Source: Raffaelea ambrosiae (taxonomy: Eukaryota; Ascomycota; Sordariomycetes; Ophiostomatales; Ophiostomataceae). From it: a stretch of DNA of 64,000 nucleotides. The translations under genes were made by a program, and so were the position numbers. The number at the start of each line of letters is the position of its first letter. Within the stretch, counting starts at the first letter, position 1. This document shows positions 48,300 through 58,012 of this stretch, piece after piece. The stretch is taken from NCBI GenBank assembly GCA_002778195.1, contig PCDI01000005.1, positions 2,729,093 to 2,793,092 on the forward strand. Reading direction: 5' to 3'. Under the pieces are notes generated by a model. It saw only the letters and a program-made list of their open reading frames with translations. It made no database searches and was not told where the DNA came from.

Positions 48300-51149
48300 T
48301 CAAATCCCACCGCTTTGTACCTTTGCCAAGTCAGAGTCAACATCCCACATTCGTAGGAAGTCGTCAAGGTTATCCATGACTTCCTGCACATCATCGACAG
48401 GCCCTTCTTCTTCTCTGTGACTTTCCATGACACTGCCCAGCTTCTGTTCCATAAAATTTTCCTTATCCCCCGAAGCAATCGAATCCTGGCTCTTAGTTTC
48501 ATGCGACGACTGTTCTGCGACAGGCCGCAGAGATGGCCGCAGTTGTATTTTCGTTGACTCGGCATCAATCTCCTTGAAACGCGAGGCCATTGCATCGACA
48601 GGGGGGCTTTTAGGGCTTTCAAACAAGGGTCTCCTCGCAGTTTTGAATAGACCTGCTTGTATCTGAACACCAGTCTTGGCCACGTTAATCTTGTGAGATG
48701 TCTCCTGCTCAGTGGCTCTGTTGGCAACCATGGCAAAATGGCCTTTGAACTTTTCCACTTCGCTCGGAAGGTCTTCTGCCGAAACAGATTCTTGAGGCGG
48801 CGGAGATGCTGCCCTGGCGTGCTGCTTTTCTGGAGGGAGACAGTTCCTCCCTTTAGCACAGAAGACGGAAAGCCGGTTGATCGACCGGCTAGAAAGACCA
48901 GCCTCGATGTAGTCATCCTCATCGTCGATCCGAGCAGTGCTCTGGCCGTTGTTCTCACCCCTGTCACTTTGGCAGTCTCCATTATCCTCGCCAGGTAAAC
49001 TAAATCGAACACTGCGGCCAGATCTCGAGGAAGGCTCGCTGGTAGCTGGTCTCTTCTTTGATCGGACCAGGGCGGAACGAAGGCCGTTGGGATTGTTCAC
49101 CCGTGGGCGTGGCGGCGGTGTTGGTGTTGGGGACCGGAATCGTCTGAAGGATTTGATGGAGATTGTTTGATCAGGCGTAGGCAAACTCGACTGCTTCGTC
49201 TCTGGTGTCGACGGAGGAGCATTTCCAACTGACGGAAGCACTCGCGGGGTCTGTATCGGGGGCAAGCAGACATCTAACTCCTCTTGACCATTTGGCACCT
49301 CTGGAATCCAAACATGGGTGTTAGGCGAGCAAGGAGAAGTGAGTTGCTGGGGAAGAGATGCCGATGAGGACGTTTGAAACCCGCCCATACCCTCCATCCA
49401 GGGATTTTGACTGAGGCTGGGACCATCGTTGTCCATTAGATGAAGACTGTCGTACTTCGTAGAAACCTCCACCTTGTCATCCACGGATGCCTGTTTCCGA
49501 GATGGTGGAATATTTGCGTCATGTCCGATGAGCCTAGTCCTGGAGAAGGCGTCCACAGCTTGAGCTTTTACCCAAGGGCTTTGATCTTGTGTGGCGACAC
49601 GGCTGTCATCAGCAGTGCCTGGGACGCCATCGTTGGTCTCGTCTTGAACCATGGCATCGTGATCTGTGTCCGCATCTGCAGACTCAGATACATCACTGCC
49701 CCCGACTGCACCCTCAAAAGCATCGATTTCACCGTCATTTGGTGGTTCCGAAAGCTCTGTGGGAGCTACTGATCCCACTGGGTCTTCAGCCTCATTAGTT
49801 TCTTTGGGCAGACTGATCTCCGAAGAGAGTTGCGATGCAATCTGCCTGTCAACTGATTCGTCTTCTGGCAATGATGCCAACTCAGCGTGATTTGCGCTGG
49901 CATCATAGGCATAGCCTTCCGCAGACTCCATATGACCGGACGGCAAGAAAGTTGTGCCATCAAGCTCAGAATATGTATCTTCCTGTCCCAAAGGAGTCGC
50001 ATTGCCGATTTCGTTTGCCGCTGTCTGTGGTGGCTGGCGAGCGACTGAACTCTCACGACTGGTGGTTTCCTTATCCGCTGGAAGGGGATGTGGAAGGTCT
50101 TCGTAAGAGACAATGGAGTTCTCTACAGTGTGGATGTCTGTCAAACCCCCCCTGACAGATTCATGGCCGCCCACGTTTTTCTTCTGTTGGCTCTCGAGGT
50201 GGACTGTATCCCTACAGACTCGGTCTGAATTGCTCGCTGACTCATGCTGTGTAATTGTATATGATGGGCCTGTAGGGCTTGAGAACTGCAGATCCGAAGG
50301 AACAGATGCAGCACGCTTGCTGCCCCAGGTATGAGAGAATGGAGAGGCTTTGCGGGAGTCATCAATTCGATCGGGCTGGCAGCGTTTCCGCTTCGAAAAA
50401 GTGGCGACGATGTTTTTCCCAGAAGTGTCACCAACGCTCTCGTTTCCTTCGCCGTTGTGAGCTGGGACCGAGACAGAACGCTTGAGTCTTGCAGTTCGAT
50501 GCGATTTCTTGCTGTGAATCGTTGTCGGCGAGACCGTGACAACGTCGTCACCAGACCTCATCCGCTTCAGGTTTCTTCTTCGTAGCCAGTCGGATCCAGC
50601 AGCTCGCTTCTTAGACTGAAGACCGTCATTGGTCTGTCCGGTACTGGGTAGAGCGAAAAGCTCGTCCCCAGCAAAAAGGCTGGGCTGAACATCCTCTCTC
50701 CAGGAGAGCACTCTTTGCTGCAGTTTGTCCTTCATGACAGAAGCAGGTGTGGCAGCGTCTGCCACAGACGTATGGCTCTTCCGGTGCTTTGAGATTTCCG
50801 GCCCGGCACGCACAATTCTTCCTCGTTTTCCCGTCCATGGATTGGTCCAGCCCGATTCCTTTTCGAATGGCCCACGTAGTGATGCTGAGAGTAGGGCTGG
50901 TGGCCGCCCCTGGAGGAACTGTCGTGCATGGTCTTCGTAACATCGGGTGCGTGAGGAAGGGCTGTCGTAGTACCCGTCTTCAGAGCCAGAATACAGGACA
51001 TCGTCGGGAGAATGTGTCGATTCGTTGTAGACCGGCTCATCGCCAAAGGATGGCAGTTGGGGAATGGCCATGCTGCCTACCCCTTTGTGGACAGGTTTGA
51101 CGTTGTGGTACGCCGATCGGTGGCGAGCTGAACATGACACCTCCTCCAT
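48300..51149 (-). CDS. Conserved-looking fungal protein of unknown function, 949 residues
   Basis: A single uninterrupted frame from ATG 51,149 to a stop at 48,300. I do not recognise a named domain. The N-terminal 130 residues look ordered and family-like: RCYEDHARQFLQGRPPALLS, ASLRGPFEKESGWTNPWTGK. The centre is Ser/Pro/Asp/Glu-rich and probably disordered, with basic clusters such as SKKRAAGSDWLRRRNLKRMR (about residue 180) and VRSKKRPATSEPSSRSGRSV (about residue 690) that could be nuclear localisation signals. The C-terminus is an acidic amphipathic segment (VMDNLDDFLRMWDVDSDL). A second in-frame Met at 51,071 is an alternative start. It is divergently transcribed from the Nud1/Cdc11 gene across 0.9 kb that contains cell-cycle boxes, so a nuclear or cell-cycle role is possible but inferred from context only. 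Confidence 0.7.
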   Translation of the reverse strand: MEEVSCSARHRSAYHNVKPVHKGVGSMAIPQLPSFGDEPVYNESTHSPDDVLYSGSEDGYYDSPSSRTRCYEDHARQFLQGRPPALLSASLRGPFEKESGWTNPWTGKRGRIVRAGPEISKHRKSHTSVADAATPASVMKDKLQQRVLSWREDVQPSLFAGDELFALPSTGQTNDGLQSKKRAAGSDWLRRRNLKRMRSGDDVVTVSPTTIHSKKSHRTARLKRSVSVPAHNGEGNESVGDTSGKNIVATFSKRKRCQPDRIDDSRKASPFSHTWGSKRAASVPSDLQFSSPTGPSYTITQHESASNSDRVCRDTVHLESQQKKNVGGHESVRGGLTDIHTVENSIVSYEDLPHPLPADKETTSRESSVARQPPQTAANEIGNATPLGQEDTYSELDGTTFLPSGHMESAEGYAYDASANHAELASLPEDESVDRQIASQLSSEISLPKETNEAEDPVGSVAPTELSEPPNDGEIDAFEGAVGGSDVSESADADTDHDAMVQDETNDGVPGTADDSRVATQDQSPWVKAQAVDAFSRTRLIGHDANIPPSRKQASVDDKVEVSTKYDSLHLMDNDGPSLSQNPWMEGMGGFQTSSSASLPQQLTSPCSPNTHVWIPEVPNGQEELDVCLPPIQTPRVLPSVGNAPPSTPETKQSSLPTPDQTISIKSFRRFRSPTPTPPPRPRVNNPNGLRSALVRSKKRPATSEPSSRSGRSVRFSLPGEDNGDCQSDRGENNGQSTARIDDEDDYIEAGLSSRSINRLSVFCAKGRNCLPPEKQHARAASPPPQESVSAEDLPSEVEKFKGHFAMVANRATEQETSHKINVAKTGVQIQAGLFKTARRPLFESPKSPPVDAMASRFKEIDAESTKIQLRPSLRPVAEQSSHETKSQDSIASGDKENFMEQKLGSVMESHREEEGPVDDVQEVMDNLDDFLRMWDVDSDLAKVQSGGI

Positions 51150-52039
51150 AATGGCTGGTCAAAGGTGTCATAATAAGGCCGTGATGAAGATTCGGCTCAT
51201 CGAGGCTTCGGGATTGAGTGTCGGTGTCGCCGTTGTCTCCCTTGTTTGGTGGTAGCCTTGAGCGAAATCACAGGGAAATTCTTGTGGGGCTGGGTCGCAC
51301 TTGTCTTGTCACGGCAGCAACGCGTCTAAGACGCGTCCCAGAGAAGCACTTAACGCGCATCACGTGATAACAACAGCAATTGGGCGTTCCCTGGCTCGCG
51401 GATTGGCAGAAAGAATATACAGAAGCGTCCATGGTTGAGGAAGGAACAATTTACAAACTACAACTAGTTGGTTGTGTACAAAATACAGGCATAGCCTGCT
51501 TCGTATTTCATCGCCCAACCTCCGGGCCGCTGAAGCTGTGGCTGAATTCAACATCGCGAAATGATCCGTGCACAGAAAGCCACAGATTGGATCCGGCTAG
51601 GCGTTGTCACAGCAACAGCACGGATGTTGATCTGTTATCCCGATTTGGAAACCACCACAGCCCACCACACCAAAGACGCGCCCCAGACTTTTTGTGTTGG
51701 CATTTTGCAAGCCACATCGTCCAAAACCACCTTCGACCATCGACCAAGAACGCCCCGTCGGCAGAGCGTCCCCGAAAACGCGAGGCAAAAAACCCTTATC
51801 CTTTGCCTCGTTTCTTTTGCCCTTTACAAATATTCCCTAGAGACCCTTTGTTTGTGTCTCAAGCCCAACCGACATTTTGCTATCAAAACATTGACTTCGA
51901 GACATCACGATTCGCCTATCTTCAATCAGCAGTAGCACGCCTTCTTCTCTTGTCGTGCTCATATCTTCATGGCACGGAGATAGAAGCCCGACCATACCCC
52001 CCCAACACCAACTCCTTATTCCTATTTCCCCTGAACACG
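51150..52039. promoter_or_regulatory. Divergent promoter with MluI cell-cycle boxes and an E-box
   Basis: Two perfect ACGCGT boxes lie at 51,320-51,325 and 51,331-51,336, 11 bases apart, with a further ACGCG at 51,353-51,357 and a palindromic TCACGTGA at 51,360-51,367. ACGCGT is the binding site of the yeast MBF factor, which drives G1/S genes, and CACGTG is the Cbf1-type bHLH site. The plus-strand leader is open for more than 200 codons in the Nud1 frame but lacks protein-like character. Confidence 0.55.
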
Positions 52040-55000
52040 ATGACACACGCTTGGCTCGACTCTCTCTCAGAGGACTGGGAGTCCCAGCCCGGCTCCGATG
52101 CAGCACAATCATTGCCTGCACTCTCCATCCGCAGTCAGAACAAAGGCAGAGGTGCAACACCAGGCTCGTCTCTGCGCCACACTGTGCCAATGTCGCCTAC
52201 AGACAGCAGCAATGTCCTAAGCGAGAGAAGCGTGAACGAGATATTCGGGTCCCGGCGCGTCCCGTCAAAGATCGCCCAAGAAAACATTGCCCAGGACCGA
52301 GGCAGAGCTCCACGTCGGTCAATATCAGTGTCAACAATGGGCTCTGTGATTCATAACACAGTGGAACACAAATCACAAAGTGCATCGCCCGGCAAGGGTT
52401 ATGGGGAAACACCCGAGTGGAAGCGCAGGCTTGTCTATGGCAACGTGGCCTACGGCGAGCAGTGCGACCTGTTCAGCTCTGCCGCCCGGCAGGGACTAGA
52501 AAGCATATTTCAACCACCGGTAGCTCCTGCTACTGCAGAGGTGTCTCTGGCCGCCGTCGAGGAGCAAGCTGAGCCGGGCGTCGAATCTGTAGATGCATCT
52601 GCAGAAGAACACTATCCGGGAGAACAACAACAGTACGTCGATGACCAGCTTCTAAACACAACAATGCCTTCCAGCCCACCATTTCACCAGCGGCGGTACG
52701 ACTCCTCGGCCAACTTCATGGACGAGTCTGCAGGCGACCAGGATTTTTCAGAGCAGCCTTACAGCTTGCCCACCAGAGACACAGAAGAGGCGACGCCAGA
52801 ACAACAAAGCACTGTTAGCGACAAAAGTTTGCAGCAGGACACCCAGCCAGCCCAGCAAGCGCAAAAGGAGGGCAGCAGCGATCTGGGTTCATTGTCGTCT
52901 ACGGGCAGCCAGGTCCATCACCCAATGGAGCGGGAATCCCGGATGGTTAGTGGACAGAGTGTTCTTCGCAATGAAAGTTTCAGCGCCATCATGATTTCTC
53001 CGGAGAAAGACGCGGACGGCGACGGAGCTGTTTTTGGACCAGTGGAGCTTCCACCTGGGGAACTCAAGAGGCGCCTCGAAAACCTCCGCTGGAACCAGAT
53101 GACTCTGGGCGAAAACATTGGCGACAGCGCCGCAAATGCATCGATTGCCCTCGGCGGGAAATCTCTGAACGCCGAAAACACGGAAGAGTACGAGAAGATG
53201 GGCGGGTTCATCAACTTCCGCCGAGGCGGACGGTCTGCGGACGGCTCATTCCGGGACCACTTGCTCAGCGGCACAGACACGTCCGAGATGTTACCAGAGG
53301 AGTCTCTGCAGGCCAGCACCCCCAAGCAGTTTCCCACAATACGGACAGAGCACGCGACAATCGACAGCAGGCGCACGCCCACTATGCCTCGCGTGCCCAA
53401 CCCTAGCCCAGAGAAGCAGGCTTCGTCTGGCAGCCCGCTGAAGCTGTTTGGCCCATACGACACCTTTACGAACCAGACTCTGATGCGGAGAATCAGCCAG
53501 TTCGAGGAGCAGATGTCAGACCGTTCACGCTCGTCAAATCACTCGGCTGCCCCTGCGGTTGACGGGCCGTCCAGGTCGGAAGTGGACAGCGAGTCGCCTC
53601 TGGATCGGCAGGATCCGGCTATGTCCCGCGCGGGATCTCGCACATCGTCTGCTCAATTCGGGGCTGGTGAACTGAACGGATTCGAATTTGCTCAAGATTT
53701 CTCTTATCTTTCCCAAGGTGCTTCTCAAGAAGCCGACAGGGACGAGGATCAGCTTGCCAGCCAGACGAGTTTCCCCAAAATGGCGTTCAATTCTGGCCGA
53801 GCCGATGTTCCTTCAGAGAGCCAACGAGGCGAGCTGCACGTTCAACGGTTGCGGAACCCCGGCAGCCTCAACTCGTCGAAAACCATGCAGAGCCAGCCAG
53901 GGACGATGAACAGCAACGTCGAAGCTGGCGAGCCTAGTGAAACCGTCGGCGGGATGTCCAACGTTGCAACTCCGCGGCGGGTCGTTGAAATAGCGGCCGA
54001 CGGGAAACGGCCGCGGACGTCGCCCTCAAAGGACCCGACCCCGAAACGAAGACGAACATTGCACAAGTCGGACGTTGCCTTTGGTCTAGAGCAACTCCAG
54101 GAGGCGTTTGGTTCTGTCCACCTGTCGCACCAACATATGCAATCTATCATGGAACGCAAACACAGAGATGCACAGGAAGGAGAGAGCGTGCAACCGGGCT
54201 CTGATCTGCTCACCAGCCGGGACATAATGAGGCCTCGTACGCCGACGCCAAGTCAACGATCTTCGGTGCAGCGTGAGAATAGCCCCAGTGTGTTCGACCC
54301 GGATGGCGTGTTCAACAGCTACGACAACAGCAAGCTCGGCACACCCGGTACCAGGCTGTCGAGGCCATCCGGTCTGCGCTCGCATATATTGGCTGCCGAG
54401 CCAACTGCTTCCGCCTTGGGTCCTGGTGCTGACGGAGATCGGAAGCCTTCCATTAGAACAGAGGACTTTATGAATGAAGCACACAAGATCATGGCTATGC
54501 TCCGCAACCGTGGCGGCGCAGTCCAGAGCGGACTGACCAGTCTGGAGGAATCTGAGATGGAACATCCATCAGCAGAGCAGCAGCAGCAGGAGGACGACGG
54601 ATCGTTCCAGGAGTCGACACGAGAGCCATTCTCCAGACCGCCAAGCCGTGAAGGCAAGCCTGTGCAGTGGATGACCAGACTCCAGGACGACCCGGATCTG
54701 GTAGCCAGACTGAAGCAGTATGAGGAGCGCAGTGACTTGGACGACCTTGTGTCATCTACTACTCGTTCCATCAATCTTGCGCAGGACGCGATCCGGGCGG
54801 AGAGAGAGGCGGCAAAGGCTGCCCAGTCCACCATTGGCAGTATTCGGACCCACCATCTCCGGCTTGACCGGGACGAGGTGATCAGTGACCCTCCGAACAT
54901 TCGGATCACATCAAATCCAAGCCGAAAGAGCGCCTTTGGCGATTCTGGAGATGCATATGGCTCTCAGGATGGCGTCCCATCACTTGCATCTCATGCTTCA

Positions 55001-57670
55001 ATGTCGTCTGGCAACTCCACTGGGCGGTCCATCCCCACAGGGTCGTCACGGGGATCCGCATCCGACAGCAGGAAGACTATCGCACCCCAGAGAGTGTCAC
55101 ACCTCATCCCCGACCAGGTGGGCAACATGATCCTGGACAGAGACCGGAACATTTGGATCAAGAGACGAAACGCCAGCGGACAGAGCGTGCACAACATTCT
55201 GCCGTCGGAGGGCAGCGAGGACGACCCGTTTGCGGACATTCCGGATTTGAGTGTTGACCCGACGTTGGAGCTGAAAAACTTGAAAGTCACTGCAACTCCG
55301 GGTCCGGCAAATGCCGAAGAGGCGCATCCGCCGCTGGACACCGAGGCTAGCCTTGCCTCGCTCATCGTGTCCATGCCGACAGGGCTCCCGGCTGGTCCAA
55401 CAAATGCTAAAGATGACCTTCCTGCACCCTCCGAAGAGACACACAACGAAGCGGTCGAGCACGAAATAAGCATCGATGAAGGCCGAGTATCGCGCAACAC
55501 TCCATCAAAGAGACGCCACCTGGCAATCAGCTTTTCCTCGCCAATTGCTTCTATTATCCAGGATTTTGTAGTAACAGACCAAGGTGACGGATCCAAGACT
55601 GAGCGGGAACAAGTAGAAGGGCCTGCCGTCGACGTGTCTACGGCATCCGTCAAACGCGGCAGGCGGACAGTGTCTGTTAAGTTCAAGAGCACGTCTTTGA
55701 GCAACCGCGGGGCTCCTCCTAGGTCGCGGAGCAACTCGCGCGGACCGTCTAGACAGTTTTCTCTGGCAGGCCAGGCTTTTGTTCCGCGCCCCATCTCCCG
55801 CATCGAAGAGCGCGAGGAGGACGAGGCACGAACACGGCGCAGTCCCTCAAAGAGTCCTTCCAGAAACCGGGAGCTCAGCCTTATTGGCGACCAAAGCCAA
55901 TTGGCACAGACTGGAAACACCGATCTGGAAGCTTCGCAGCGACAGACCAGCCTCAGTTTCGTGGTTGCCACACCAGGCAGGCCAGGAAAAGTGGACGATG
56001 AGCAGATCATGGCCGAATGCGTTGGAATGCTGTCGCTTAGCCCCATGTCTGAGTTCACCATCCACCACGACCGGTCACTGGCGCTGGAGGCCAGCTATGT
56101 GTTGGGCGACCGACATGTGACTACGGGCGATGGCTCAAAGGCAGTCATGTCGCAGAGCTTGCGAAACCTGGTGGACAAGATTGCTGAAGTGCAGCCTTTT
56201 GAGCCTTATTGGGAGGACATGGAAGAGCTGAGCGTGCAAGACAAGAGGCTGGATAGCTTGCACAAGCTGGACGAGTTCTGCCCGCAGCTCGTGACCCTAG
56301 ACGCTGCAGGCAATTCTCTGCGCAATCTCAGCGGCATTCCAGTGTCGGTTCGACACCTTAAGATTGTTCGCAACCAGCTGTCTGAGCTGACTTCGTGGTC
56401 TGGCCTGGCAAATTTGCAGTATCTTGACATTTCCAACAACGACATCAAGACACTGTCAGGCCTGAAGAATCTGGTGCACCTGCGCGGCCTCAAGGCGGAC
56501 AGCTGCGGCCTGACGAGTCTGGAGGGCATCAAATACCACGATTCACTGCAGACTTTGCGAGCACGGGGAAATCAGATCGAGGCTGTGGATTTCGACGGCA
56601 CGCGGCTGGAGAAGCTGGTAGAATTGGATCTCGAAGATAATCGCATTGCCTCAGCGGCGAACCTGGACCAGCTCTGCTCCTTGATGACGCTGAACCTGCG
56701 GCGCAACGCACTGGACAAATTTTCTCCGCAGAGCAGCGGTGCCCTGCCGCAACTCCGATCACTCAATCTGAGCGACAACCAGCTCGAAACCCTGGACGTC
56801 AAGGCGTTGCCGTCGCTCCGAGTCATGCATGCTGACCGCAACCGACTCACGCGTGTTCGCGGGTTTTCGAAAACACCTCGGCTGGACAGTCTTTCGCTCC
56901 GAGAACAGACCGGCGCGGAGCGGCTTGACATTTCGTCTCTGTATCACGCGTACGAAATTCGCAAGTTGTACCTTTCCGGAAACTACCTGGAGAATTTCAA
57001 CCCCCCCGTCGACTTTCTGAACTTGCAGCTTCTTGAACTGGCCAATTGCGGACTGACAGCATTGCCCGCCGAGTTTGGTCTCTCGATGCCCAATCTACGG
57101 AAGCTCAATCTCAACTTCAATGCTCTCACGAACTTGGCCAGTCTACGCGGCATTCCTCGGCTAAAGAAGGTGCTTGTGGCGGGCAACCGGATGGCTCACG
57201 CGTACTCTGTTATTCGCGTGTTGGCCGAATTCACGCACCTTGGGGAGGCCGATCTGCGCGACAACCCGCTGACGCAGGGCTTCTATCCACATGTGCAGGC
57301 TTTGGTGTCAACCAAGGGCGCCGCAAATGAGTCGGCACCACAAGAGCCGTTCACTCTGCCCAAGGCTGAGACTTCGGCAGACCAGGCATACTGTGGCCGC
57401 TTGGATTTGGCGACGGGAATGCGGCGGCGCGTGTACCAGCAAGTTTTTGGCGATGCGTGTGCAAAGCTGAAGCAGCTGGACGGGCTACCAGTTGATCGGG
57501 CATTGGGAGAGGTGCGCGATGCCGTGTGGGAGGCCCTCAATGAGAAGGGCATAGTGAGCAAGGCTGGCGAGGGCAAGAAGAGGGAAGCGGAATCTGGCAA
57601 GGAGCAGGAGAAGGAAGCGAAAGAGACAGACAAGGAGGGTCGGTGGGCAGCAGAGGACACTTTTGCATGA
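52040..57670 (+). CDS. NUD1: Nud1/Cdc11-type leucine-rich-repeat scaffold of the septation/mitotic-exit network
   Basis: One long exon encodes about 1,876 residues from the Met of MTHAWLDSLSEDWESQP, a start typical of this family; the same frame is open 220 codons upstream but that part looks like leader. Nud1/Cdc11 sits on the outer spindle pole body and recruits the kinases and GTPase of the septation initiation/mitotic exit pathway. A conserved N-terminal block is seen near residue 124 (TPEWKRRLVYGNVAYGEQCD). Residues of about 200-1,370 are Ser/Pro/Glu-rich, probably disordered and with many S/T-P sites for cell-cycle kinases. From about residue 1,375 to 1,755 there are roughly a dozen leucine-rich repeats (LVTLDAAGNSLRNLSGIP, LQYLDISNNDIKTLSGL, MTLNLRRNALDKF, LRSLNLSDNQLETL, LRKLNLNFNALTNL). 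A Lys/Glu-rich tail closes the protein. Confidence 0.88.
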   Translation: MTHAWLDSLSEDWESQPGSDAAQSLPALSIRSQNKGRGATPGSSLRHTVPMSPTDSSNVLSERSVNEIFGSRRVPSKIAQENIAQDRGRAPRRSISVSTMGSVIHNTVEHKSQSASPGKGYGETPEWKRRLVYGNVAYGEQCDLFSSAARQGLESIFQPPVAPATAEVSLAAVEEQAEPGVESVDASAEEHYPGEQQQYVDDQLLNTTMPSSPPFHQRRYDSSANFMDESAGDQDFSEQPYSLPTRDTEEATPEQQSTVSDKSLQQDTQPAQQAQKEGSSDLGSLSSTGSQVHHPMERESRMVSGQSVLRNESFSAIMISPEKDADGDGAVFGPVELPPGELKRRLENLRWNQMTLGENIGDSAANASIALGGKSLNAENTEEYEKMGGFINFRRGGRSADGSFRDHLLSGTDTSEMLPEESLQASTPKQFPTIRTEHATIDSRRTPTMPRVPNPSPEKQASSGSPLKLFGPYDTFTNQTLMRRISQFEEQMSDRSRSSNHSAAPAVDGPSRSEVDSESPLDRQDPAMSRAGSRTSSAQFGAGELNGFEFAQDFSYLSQGASQEADRDEDQLASQTSFPKMAFNSGRADVPSESQRGELHVQRLRNPGSLNSSKTMQSQPGTMNSNVEAGEPSETVGGMSNVATPRRVVEIAADGKRPRTSPSKDPTPKRRRTLHKSDVAFGLEQLQEAFGSVHLSHQHMQSIMERKHRDAQEGESVQPGSDLLTSRDIMRPRTPTPSQRSSVQRENSPSVFDPDGVFNSYDNSKLGTPGTRLSRPSGLRSHILAAEPTASALGPGADGDRKPSIRTEDFMNEAHKIMAMLRNRGGAVQSGLTSLEESEMEHPSAEQQQQEDDGSFQESTREPFSRPPSREGKPVQWMTRLQDDPDLVARLKQYEERSDLDDLVSSTTRSINLAQDAIRAEREAAKAAQSTIGSIRTHHLRLDRDEVISDPPNIRITSNPSRKSAFGDSGDAYGSQDGVPSLASHASMSSGNSTGRSIPTGSSRGSASDSRKTIAPQRVSHLIPDQVGNMILDRDRNIWIKRRNASGQSVHNILPSEGSEDDPFADIPDLSVDPTLELKNLKVTATPGPANAEEAHPPLDTEASLASLIVSMPTGLPAGPTNAKDDLPAPSEETHNEAVEHEISIDEGRVSRNTPSKRRHLAISFSSPIASIIQDFVVTDQGDGSKTEREQVEGPAVDVSTASVKRGRRTVSVKFKSTSLSNRGAPPRSRSNSRGPSRQFSLAGQAFVPRPISRIEEREEDEARTRRSPSKSPSRNRELSLIGDQSQLAQTGNTDLEASQRQTSLSFVVATPGRPGKVDDEQIMAECVGMLSLSPMSEFTIHHDRSLALEASYVLGDRHVTTGDGSKAVMSQSLRNLVDKIAEVQPFEPYWEDMEELSVQDKRLDSLHKLDEFCPQLVTLDAAGNSLRNLSGIPVSVRHLKIVRNQLSELTSWSGLANLQYLDISNNDIKTLSGLKNLVHLRGLKADSCGLTSLEGIKYHDSLQTLRARGNQIEAVDFDGTRLEKLVELDLEDNRIASAANLDQLCSLMTLNLRRNALDKFSPQSSGALPQLRSLNLSDNQLETLDVKALPSLRVMHADRNRLTRVRGFSKTPRLDSLSLREQTGAERLDISSLYHAYEIRKLYLSGNYLENFNPPVDFLNLQLLELANCGLTALPAEFGLSMPNLRKLNLNFNALTNLASLRGIPRLKKVLVAGNRMAHAYSVIRVLAEFTHLGEADLRDNPLTQGFYPHVQALVSTKGAANESAPQEPFTLPKAETSADQAYCGRLDLATGMRRRVYQQVFGDACAKLKQLDGLPVDRALGEVRDAVWEALNEKGIVSKAGEGKKREAESGKEQEKEAKETDKEGRWAAEDTFA

Positions 57671-58012
57671 AGTTTGGACGAGATGTATTGGGACGATTGG
57701 AGGGACAACGGCGGGTGACCACAGGGTAGCCACAGGTCTGAGGGCCATCTCATGACGCAGGGTGCATCGTGGCTGCAGGATTCGGGGGTCCCTCGTGGCC
57801 CAATGTAATGATTATGTGTTTTTGTACTGCTATGGAAGCAAAATAGGAGTTCTGGATATGCATTGAAGAGAATATTTGTACTGTGTGAATACAGTGTGAA
57901 TGTGCTACCTGGCACTGTTGTGGTTTCGCCTTTGTGAAGTTGTCACGTAAGCTTCCGCGCACGCGCTCTCATAGCAGCATTGGCACGCACTCAGATCCAA
58001 CCGCACACAACC
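57671..58012. other. Short region between NUD1 and ALG2
   Basis: This 342-bp stretch holds the 3' end of NUD1 and the promoter/leader of ALG2 in tandem orientation. Nothing else is seen. Confidence 0.5.

Noticed and set aside
51380..52039. Possible 220-residue N-terminal extension of the Nud1/Cdc11 protein
   Set aside because: The frame is open, but the translation is not protein-like and the Met at 52,040 gives the family-typical MTHAWLDSLSEDW start.
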